Source: Odontesthes bonariensis
Taxonomy: Eukaryota; Chordata; Actinopteri; Atheriniformes; Atherinopsidae
DNA: 64,000 bases
NCBI RefSeq assembly: GCF_027942865.1
Contig: NC_134513.1
Span: forward strand, 34,837,429-34,901,428
Direction: 5' to 3'
Part shown: piece after piece, positions 28,900-39,300 of the stretch
Layout: every line of letters starts with the position of its first letter
Position numbering within the stretch: position 1 is the first letter of the stretch
Made by a program: the position numbers and the translations under genes
The notes under the pieces: model-generated
What the model was told of the DNA's origin: nothing
The model's input: the letters and a program-made list of their open reading frames with translations, nothing else
Database searches by the model: none

Positions 28900-30048
28900 A
28901 AACAGCCTTTCTGTTCATTTAGTTTTTTGTTTTTTCTCCAGTTGGAGGGAATTGTGTGAAAACAATTTGATCTCATATTTAATCAATAAGGGCCGATGAG
29001 CCGTTTAAAGCAAACTGTGCTGCTGAGCATTAAAAGGGTCGCAGTGCATTCCGTTCGCTGTGGAATGAAGGCCTTGCTGCTTCGCTCCTGAAGCCATTAT
29101 ATTATTATATTGTATTCTGTGTGAAAATGAAGCGCAGTGTGAAGGCTGTCTGGTGCATCGCAGACTGAAACCGTCACCAGGATGTAAAAATGGGTTTGAC
29201 CTTCTATCCAGTCTGGAGGTAAGACACTTGTTTTATATCACTGCATGTGTCATTTGATAGAATAGAATAGAAAAATACTTTATTCATCCTCCAGTGGGGA
29301 AAATTCAAATATAACATAGTTTTTAATCAAGACTTTTCTTCAGTTTAAAACACTCTGATATTTACTTTCATGGGAGGATTTTTACTTTTTAAGGAGGATG
29401 CATCGTTGCTCTTTTACAAAAGTAAAAGCTCAGCTGAAACTTCACGAGAAACTTACCACCCAAACTGCAAACTAAGCACAAAAAACACGAGGATTGAATT
29501 GTCCTGCTGGTCGAGTTCATGCAGTTTGTGAGGCTTCGCTGTCAGTAATGTGATCTTTGAAGCTTTTAATTACGGATAAGCGCGTTTATCACAGCGTAGT
29601 TTGGGCCCCAGTGGAATCGCAGTAAACACAAATATGTGAACGTTTAGCTCACTACGAAGCAAGCTGCTTATCTGAATGTGTGATTAAAAACAATAAGTAT
29701 ATTCCTGACTTTAATGTGCCTGATTTCACCAGCTGAGGCTGCTTTACCGTCACGTTTTCTGGATAACTCACAAACTTGTACTTTCTGTCCATGTGTGTTG
29801 GGATTTCTATCAGGAAGCACAGCTTCATCTTTTTAAAATCAACTCACCTCAGTGTATTGATATATATATATTATATCATCTCCTTTTGGGATAAATAAAG
29901 CAGTTTTTTTATTAACGCCATCACATCTACTTCTATATTCTGGAAGAGCTTCGGTTGAGGAGACGTTTCGCAGCTCCTCTTCTCTTGTGGTCAGAAGGCT
30001 TCCTGCCTGCCTTCAGAAAAAGATTCAAACTCAGTCAGATCGAGTCTT
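28900..30048. other. LSM8-TYMP convergent intergenic region
   Basis: The spacer between the poly(A) signals of LSM8 (+) and TYMP (-) is about 1.2 kb. I see no feature beyond AT-rich sequence and a short TA run near 29860. Confidence 0.55.
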
Positions 30049-30054
30049 TTTATT
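30049..30054 (-). terminator. tymp: TYMP poly(A) signal
   Basis: TTTATT on the plus strand, AATAAA on the minus strand, 79 nt beyond the TYMP stop codon. Confidence 0.7.
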
Positions 30055-30132
30055 TGTGTTAACTGGAATCACACTCATTCATTCATGATTTGATTCACCA
30101 ACAACTTGATTGTTGTTCAAGGTGACCTCGTG

Positions 30133-30323
30133 TTACAAAATAAAAGCGTCTGATTCAGGCAGCAGTTTTTCCACCAGAGTGGGTCCCGGTCGGGCTTCTG
30201 CCTTTGGATCCACGGTCAGGGTGTTCTCCAGCCGGGCGATCTGCTCCCGGGTGGGAGTCGGATCCTCATGGTGCAGCCGCAACCAGGGGGCGCCTGAAAA
30301 GACATCAGGTCATCAGCTCTCTG

Positions 30324-30355
<32 letters not shown>

Positions 30356-33300
30356 GTCACCAGCCGCGTCTCACCGACCTTTGGTGACCCTTTGACCCAG
30401 CGACACCAGCAGCTCCGCCCCCACGCTGTGATTGACATCCTCCCCGGACTTGGACCTTCCTGCACCCAGATGGTGAAGAACCCGAGCTAAGTCCATACCG
30501 TCGATGTCCACGACGACACCTACAGGAGACGGGTCGAAGCATCGGTACGTCCATGTAAAAACATCATTCATACGCACATCATCTCAACAGGTGAATAAAC
30601 AGGCTGATACATGAAGGTAAAGATGTGAGCAAATAATACAAATAAATATGTACACTTGGATATTTATTCTCTTCACTGACAGAGTTTACAAGCTGTTCTT
30701 CTCGTACTTTAGTGAATAAAAATACATGTTGGTGAATATTTGAGTGGAAGTGAGTAAAGATGCAGGTAAGGAAATAAACCAGGAAAAAAGAAAAGTAAAG
30801 ATGTGGATAATTATGTATGTGGAAGTTTTAAAGTGAGAATTTACCAGCATGCTACTTAAATGTCTATATTTCTGAGTTTTTCAGTTTTTCTGAGTTGTAG
30901 ACGTTTTTGCAACTTCTGTCACACTGAATGTTTAAGACTAAATTAAAGAAGCCGGCAGGTGACGGACATGCAGCTGAAATTATTAGCTCAATGTTTCAGG
31001 CAAGAAAAATATTCAATCGTGTATATTTAAATTTGGATTGAACTATATAACATTAAAATACACAAAAAAATATGAATAAGTTGATTTAACTTTCTGTTTA
31101 TTTTATGTTTCATGTATTATTGCATAAGTGCATGTTTTTTATTGTGAATATAAAAATACATAAATAAGAACATCTCAAAGCAAAGTAAGTGTTTAAATAC
31201 TTCAGTAATTACTGCTTGAAGTTAATGTACTAACACTTTAGAAGGACTATAATTCAATGTATATAATAACTAAATATAAAATGCAGGCAACAAGTCAGAA
31301 AACATGAAATTATAGAATTAATGAATATAATTTCGTATGATTTACTTGATTTTATTTCCATCTTTTGTGTATTTTTTTTTAATAAAAACATGTTTATCAT
31401 TATTATGATTATATGTTATTATTACTATTCATTCAGCTGGGTTTCACACCATTTATGGTTCATAATGACTTTGGGATTGTGTTAAAAACAGAAGTGACTT
31501 TGTTTCTGAAGTTCAGGGACGCTTCTCAAGAATGCATCATCGGTGTCTGTTTGTGCTCTTCATGCTTTACCATCTGCAGGAGCCTTCAGCTCCAGCTGAT
31601 GAGCAGCTTTTCTCAGGACACTGTAGTAATCTGTGCGGGCGGAGCACAGTGACCGAGCCGTCCCTTTAGCCACGCCCTGAGCCTCCATCATGGCCTGGAA
31701 TTTGGACAGAGCAGTTCCACCTGTCACAGCATCAGAAATCTGCTTTCTGCCCTCCGTCAGGTCGGGGGCCAAGCCAGTCTGCACCAGTAACACTCCTCCT
31801 ACAGAAACATGGAACACAATCAAAACTGAGACAGGCTTTTCTTTCTCCTGTTTGTTCAAAATCCTCCAATTCATTCACTTTTACCTTTTATTTAGGGAAG
31901 AAAAGAAGAAAATAACATTTTATTTTGGCAGATGAGTTGTTTCTATAAACAGAAGGGCTTGAAAACTTGTTGCCTCTGTAATTTATTTGGCAACAAGATT
32001 TATTACCTTAAAGCTAGAAATGTAATTGAAAGAAAATGAAAAATCTGAAAGTGTCAAATTTAAACTGTTCTTGCCCATCATTTGTTTGCATACAAATATA
32101 TGAGAAGATTTTATTAAGAATGAACTCAAATCTACGAAACACAAAGCACCTGAGTATGAAAACAGATGAAGAATTTGTAACGTAGCCACAAATATGTGGA
32201 AAATCATGTTTATGCATCTGTGTTTTTTTTTTGTTTGTTTGTTTTTTTTAGCTCTGCCTGCCTCATACCTGGTAAACGATCACCTGTGCTGCATCCCTAA
32301 ATACTGTTAGTATTAAGCTAAAGAAACAAACTAAACAAATTCAGGTTTTTCTGCAGTTTTTAACGTAACACTGGAGAATTTGCCTCTCACATAAACAAAT
32401 CTCTGTGTGACCCCTGCACATGTACAGCCATAGGCTACACATGGATTTGTTCTCATATTGAAGAAGAGACAAAGAAGCCATCAAAAGGCCACAAAAATGT
32501 CAAGAGACCCCAAAGCAAAATGGTTTGTTGTGGGACTGGAAACCAAAGAGTGAACTGAGAGGTCCCAGGTAGTTTGAGGTGTCCTTGGAAATGAGTCAGA
32601 AGCTAATAGTTTTGAGGTTCACAAACTTATCTAGTGTTGCTTTAAGACATTATTAATTCTAAATCGTCTGTTTAGGTAGTTTCATACGGAATGTCATTTT
32701 CTAAAAACAGAAAACAGTCTGCTTTCCCAGTATTCACGAACTCCTCACCGGAGCGTTACCTGTTAGCAGCTAAGCTAATGGCGCTCACCTGTCTCACCCA
32801 CCAGGCGCTGTGGACGGAACAAACTCCGTGTTATAGTCGGTTTGTCTCCCCGAATCATAGCGACGTTAAACGGTAAATCTTTATTTTTCTGTCGCGTAGC
32901 GGTTTACAACAGGAATAAGAAAATAAAGCCTTTTTTAACGTTACCTTTTTAGCTAGCTGCTGCTAATCAGTAGCTAACGTTCAGAGGCGCAGCTGTATGA
33001 GTCGCAACATGTTGTCATGCATTTATTAAGTTTAAAAAAAAAATGATATGTATATGTTTATGTTTATGCATTTATTAAGAAAAACAGTTTATATTTATTA
33101 TATTTATATTAAAATGTGAACAACTCGGAAAGACGCGTTAAAATGTGTTTTTCAGTCGAACAAACGGTCTAATTAAACATGTTAAAATACATTTGAATTA
33201 ATTAAATAATAATTGTTAAACATTCTGCCAGTTTTCTGCGTGAATATACTTCAGATTATTCATAAATTAGGAAAATAACTCAATATTAATCACTTTCAAA

Positions 33301-36300
33301 GTGAATTTTTTAAATAACATCTCTGAGGATTTTCCATGAACATTTAAACTTGAGTCACTCTTAAAGGGGAACTCCGGGGCATTTGAAGCGCAATCCCATT
33401 GCTAGAGGTTGTCAAATACTGACAGTAGGACACAGACTGGTGCAAATCGGCGCTCCCTGTGTGGAGATAGCGCTGTTCGCTCAGCCTGTCATGCTAGCCA
33501 ACTACGTGGTGGCTAAGGGGCAAATAATAAACCTTCCAGTAAAACAACAACTTGCACACTGCAGAAACGTCACACCACTTTATAAACCATCCGACAATAA
33601 AGTCACAAGCCTTACCATCAAAACCATATGCATGGTTCTCACATTACTGGCATGGGGACATTACAAAACAACTTTATAAACAGCATGTAACTCACCTCTT
33701 GTCGGTATGCGCGCATGTGAAAGCCCAAAAGAGTCAATGGACGATACTCCCATATACAAAGCAATTATCTTCTCTAGAAAAACTGCGTTCAAGTATTTAA
33801 AACATTACAACAATATTACTGGGCATGTATTGTTGTAATGTTTTAAATACTTGAACGCAGTTTTTCTAGAGAAGATAATTGCTTTGTATATGGGAGTAGC
33901 CTATCGTCCATTGACTGTTTTGGGCTTTCACATGCAAGCATACCAACAACCGATAAGTGACATGCTGTTTATAAAGTTGTTTTGTAACGTCCCCATGCCA
34001 GTAATGTGAGAACCATGCATATGGTTTTGATGGTAAGGCTTGTGACTTTATTGTCGGATGGTTTATAAAGTGGTGTGACGTTTCTGCAGTGTGCAAGTTG
34101 TTGTTTTACGTGGAAGGTTTATTATTTGCCCATTGGCCACCACGTAGTTGGCTAGCATGACAGGCTGCACAAACAGCGCAATCGCCGCACAGGGAGCGCC
34201 GATTTGCACCAGTCTGTGTCCTATTATCAGTATTTGACAACCTCTAGCAATGGGATTGCGCTTCAAATGCCCCGGAGTTCCCCTTTAATTGATTTATGCC
34301 ACAACACATTTGGAAGTGTAAATCCATTAGTGGACAACATTATTTTCATTTGTTAAAGTTAAAGTAATGTACCTTTGATGAAACTGGAAATGATTCCCTG
34401 GTGCAGAGAGGAAATAACGGGTTTTTAAATGTCCAGAGATTTGAAAAGACTTTAACTGATAATGATTTTTGATCGTTTTGTGTTTGATTAAACTTCCCAC
34501 AGCCACACTGATATGTCTCATGTGATGATAAATACAATATTTTCTATATTTTATTGATGCACCTTGAACATTCTGTGCACTTTCTGATGTTTTTATGCCT
34601 ACAAAACAACACTTTGGATAGAATTAGTGCTAATATAACTTGTTGTGACTTGATTTTTATCCCTGACGTTAATTTCAGCAGGTAATCGTTTCAGTTGTTT
34701 AAAGGAACCAACAGTGAGACAGAAATGAGATTACTAACGTCATAAAAATGAAAAAGCATGTGGTTTCTGAATAACTTTTGTTTGACTCATTGGTGAGAAA
34801 AAAAACTGCATTTTGATCTGATGATTAATGGTTCTATTTGGACTTGTGCAGATCTGTGTTTATTGTGGAAACAATCCAAGCTGAGCTGAAAAATGCTGAT
34901 TTCAGGAGGCGGTGCTGCGACTCTTGTTGGACTTCTGTGAAACTTGGCGAATGGTGAGTTTATTTTCTATTTAACACATTAGCCCTTTTTCCATCAACGA
35001 CATGATTCGCTTTAATTTGATGTTCATCAAGAAGTTAGTGCGATACATGTGATGGAAAAACGGTTAAATCGCTAGAACGCCTGTTTTGTCGCATTAAATC
35101 AATTTGCTCGAAATAGGTGGTTCAGGGCTAAGTTGTATCGCTACAGAAGTGATGGAAAAGGTTAATGCGATTCAGACTAGCCACGCATGCGCAGATGGTA
35201 TTGGTAAAGCGCGAGGATTCGAATGTTGTTGTTGAGCCGCTCAGCCGCCCCATTTCACCTATCCTGTCGGTATCAAAACAGCAGCAACAACTAGTAACAA
35301 CAATGTCCGATAATAAAAGAAACAACTGGTCGAGAGCAGAGACTCTGCTTTTTTTAAACACAATTCGGGAGGTCGACGTTGTTTCGGCCCTGGATGGGAA
35401 GAGGCAGAGAAACGCAGATGTCTTCATAAAACTGTCCACCATTTTGCACAAGAGAGGCGTTGAGAGGAATTGGGAGGCTGACAATAACAGCGCGAGCAAT
35501 TAAATTCCCGCTACCGAGCATTCTAATTCGCTACAATTCGCCACTTTTGTAATGGAAAATCATCTGGTCGAGTCAGAATAATGCGCATCAGCACGTTCAT
35601 GTGATGTCATTTTATTTCGCTAGAATCGTCCTGTTTGACGGAAAACCAACCGAACGCATCTTATATCGCAACAAAGTAATGCGATATAACTTTTAATTCG
35701 CTACAGAATCTGATGGAAAAAGGGCTATTGACTACCAGCGGTTTTTACAGAATTATGTCGTAGAATCCCAGCGTTCTAAACCATTTTTTTGACGTTTTTT
35801 GTACAGTCACAGCATATTATGTGATAGGGCCACTGAAACATGTTATGGCTCGTTTGAAAGCTGAGACTTTAAACTCTTTGTGGGTCAAAACTGCGTGTCT
35901 CTAGGTGCCGCCATTAGCGAGCTATCCTTAGCTAAACCAAGGCGGGTATCCACCAAAATCAACAACAAACTGAGATCGGGGCTTTTGTGAAACGTGCGCT
36001 CTTTCAGCCTGTGGCACTTTAGATACTTACATATCCGGGTCAGAGGATTTGCGTCTTGTCGCATGTGGCAAAGCTAACCTGTTCATAAGACCGCCTCCTT
36101 AGACTTGTTGCGTGTCTTCTTCTCCTTCTTGTTGTTTGTTTATGTTACTTTACTGTTACCCTCTGGAAACCGACACGTGCGATTGGACAAAATGCGGAAA
36201 TGCACAACAATCAATGCAGCGTTATCAAAATTGTTCTTGAGTTGACGCAAAGCCATTGGCGTAATGATCAAAATGTCCAGATGATGACACCAGTTTTTGA

Positions 36301-39300
36301 CTGCCATCTATGTCAGTTCTGTTCATCACATAATTACAAAAATCACACAGAATGTGCATTAGAATGTATAGATTCAGAATCCATAAAAAAAACGTAAAAA
36401 CGTATTTTTACCATTTGGGAGCCAACGCATGGGCAGTAAAAACGTAGTTTTACGTGACTTGGGAGTCAATGTGTTAAGTTGTGAACACAGGCTGTGTTTA
36501 ACGCATCCTGTTAGTGAAGCCAAGACGGGGAGGTGGGATATCCATTAGGAATGTTCGAGGACATTTTTAAATAATAAGTCTGTGTGTTTATCTCTGTGGA
36601 ACCACAAATGGGAGCAGTCTGGACTGCGTAGGGACTGCGGTGTGGTTCCAGAGTGACTCGGACCCAGAAATCCAGTGGAAGAGGTGCTTTTTATGTTGGT
36701 GTTGGAGGGCTGTGATGACCCAACAGCTCCGTCTTACTGAGGTTCAGTTCAACGAGGTGTTGGAAATACTGCTCAAATTCCCAGAGGAATTATGAAGCCC
36801 ATTTTAGACTTTCAACATATTTACTGAGGCTGCAGCAAACGATTATTCAGGGAATCGAGTATTCTATCAATTATTCCATCGATTTATCAAGTAATCGGAT
36901 CAGAAATACTTTTGCAGCTATTTAAAAGAGAAACATTTACATTCTATTTGAGCTTTTAGCCACGATCAGGGCTGGCTGATGTGGCCAAAAAATCGTCTTT
37001 TTCAACAAACATTCCTCCTCCTGATAATGATAACAGGACTATAGAATAGTATAGGTATAATGTCCAGCTGTTCTAACATCTGTTAGCTTCTCTCCTACTG
37101 TCTCTGCTTTCATAAAGTGTGTTTGAATGCAGCTGAAATGCTCATAAAGCCTCTTATTTCCTCTCTAATTGTCTGTTATCAGACACCACAGCAGTAAGCC
37201 GGCAGCCTCTGATTGTTGGCACGGTATCAGGCCATGGACTCATCGTTAGGGTTGCAAAATTTCCGGAATTTTCAAAGACGGAAACTTTCCATGGGAATTT
37301 AAGGGAATTAACGGGAATTAACAGGAATTTATGGGAATAAACTGGGAATTTTCAAATTTGAAGGTTGGCTCTTCTAGGGAACTTAAATATAGTTGAGGAA
37401 AGTATATTTTAGCATAATCATGACTTGAATCTGAGGCCCTTGCACCTGTAGCCTAACCTGACTCACGTCATCTGGCTCGGTCACCAACTACACGCGGGGG
37501 CGTTCCCTTTCCTCACACAACCATCTGAGGAGCCTGGGAGTCATATGTGTTTCGTCCGATTAGAAAATAATCAGAGCCAATCATTAATCGCTGGGTGGGA
37601 CTTTGGATGAATGGGCGGCGTTATGGCCGCGTTATGGCCGCCCATTCATGCTCCAGAGGGCAAGAGTCAGGTAAGCTCTGATTTACGTCACGGGTTGAGT
37701 CATTGGGAGTGGCTGCAGTGGCGTGTCAGTCAAGATGACGGACAGATTCTTCATCCAATCACATGCATGTTTTAGAAAAAATAGCCCCATTTGAAATCAT
37801 GTCGGTTGTGGGCTCGTCCCAGATGGTACGCGAATACCAGAGGGCGGGAGTCAGGTAACCTGTAGCCTCCATCATCCTCCAAATCCAACCATCATCAGCC
37901 GCCTCCGAGTGCAACTGGTCACTGTTTGGCAACACCCACACAAAGGTTCGCAACAGGCTCACAAATGTGAGAGTGGAAAAGCTGGTTGGCATTCGCGCAA
38001 ACCTAAGGCTCTTTGAGCCTGTCACAGAGCCATCCTCAACAAGGCTGGAAAGTGACACTGAAGAGGAAGACTTAGAGTTGGATGCTGAGGAAGGGGACAT
38101 GTTGTTGGATGTTCATGAGGCCCAGGAAGAGTCTATTGACTGAGCAAAAATGCAGAGGATTGCTTGAAGGAAGATTTGCATGTTAAAGGTAGGGTAGGAG
38201 ATCCTGGATTTTGAGTCCAGCGAAGCTGCATTTTGAAAATACACAGATAAAAAGTCCCAACACTTTTCTTCACTTTCCCCCCGAAGGCACGCCTCTAGAG
38301 TACATGAACGTGCACGAGCATGAAGGTGCACGAGCGCTGTTCTGACAGCAAGCATCGATCGTTGCCGTATTTAGTATTTAGTATATGATAACTATACGTT
38401 TAATAATGCTAGGTGCTAGCCAAGCTGGCTCTAGTTTAGCTTCCTGCCAAGCTTCTGGACACGTAATTCGTTCACGGAGCAGGGTACGCGCACAGGGGGA
38501 AGGAGGGGGAGGGAGGAGCAGATTGCAGTTTGATAGACGGCATCACTATCCAATCATTGTGAACGGTCCGTTCACAATGATTGGATACTGTTTTTCCTAG
38601 ATTGCCCATAATAAATTTACAGCATTTCCACTATGTTTGGAGAGCAGCTCTTTCACATTTTCACATCAAAAATGGTGTAAATCCTGCTGAATGCAGCACA
38701 TGCTGTACTTCCTCTATTTCACCCCTGACAGCCCGACATAGACGGTTTTCCTTCTCTGGAGCTTATTGTTAGCTTATTTGCTATAATGTTATGTCCTCAC
38801 ATGTGAGTCGCTCTGGATAAAAGCATCTGCTGAATGCAGAAACATGAACAAACTACAGAAATCTGGACGAAACTCAAAAGGAAAATGTCTTTAAAGCAAT
38901 ACAATGTAACTTCTCAAAAAGCCCATTATGGAGCTCTCCCTACAGGCTTGGAGGTAATGTACGGTTACGACACTCGCCAACGAGTAAAAGCTGTTCCGAG
39001 AGCAACTCTAGTCCGGTCTCTTGCTTTGTCGGCCTCTCTCTTTCTCTTTCTTGCTTCATCAGTCAACGTCTTCTTCTGTTTCTTCGGTGCCTCTGCCATG
39101 ATGATCGTACTGACAATGTTGCGCTAGCTTAGCCTTATACCTGGGAGTGTGAGAGGGGTCCATTTGTTTTTGCGGTAGGTGTGCCAGAAAGCAAGTCGAA
39201 GTACTTCCGCTCAGCTCCCGGGCCGCTCCAGCAAAGTTACATAGCGCAGTTTTTCCTACTCGGACCCCCGAAGGGCATAGGAGACAGGCCAATTGTAATA

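Noticed and set aside
33383..34266. Paired, near-identical open frames on opposite strands
   Set aside because: They are produced by the two inverted arms of a foldback transposon and resemble no protein family.
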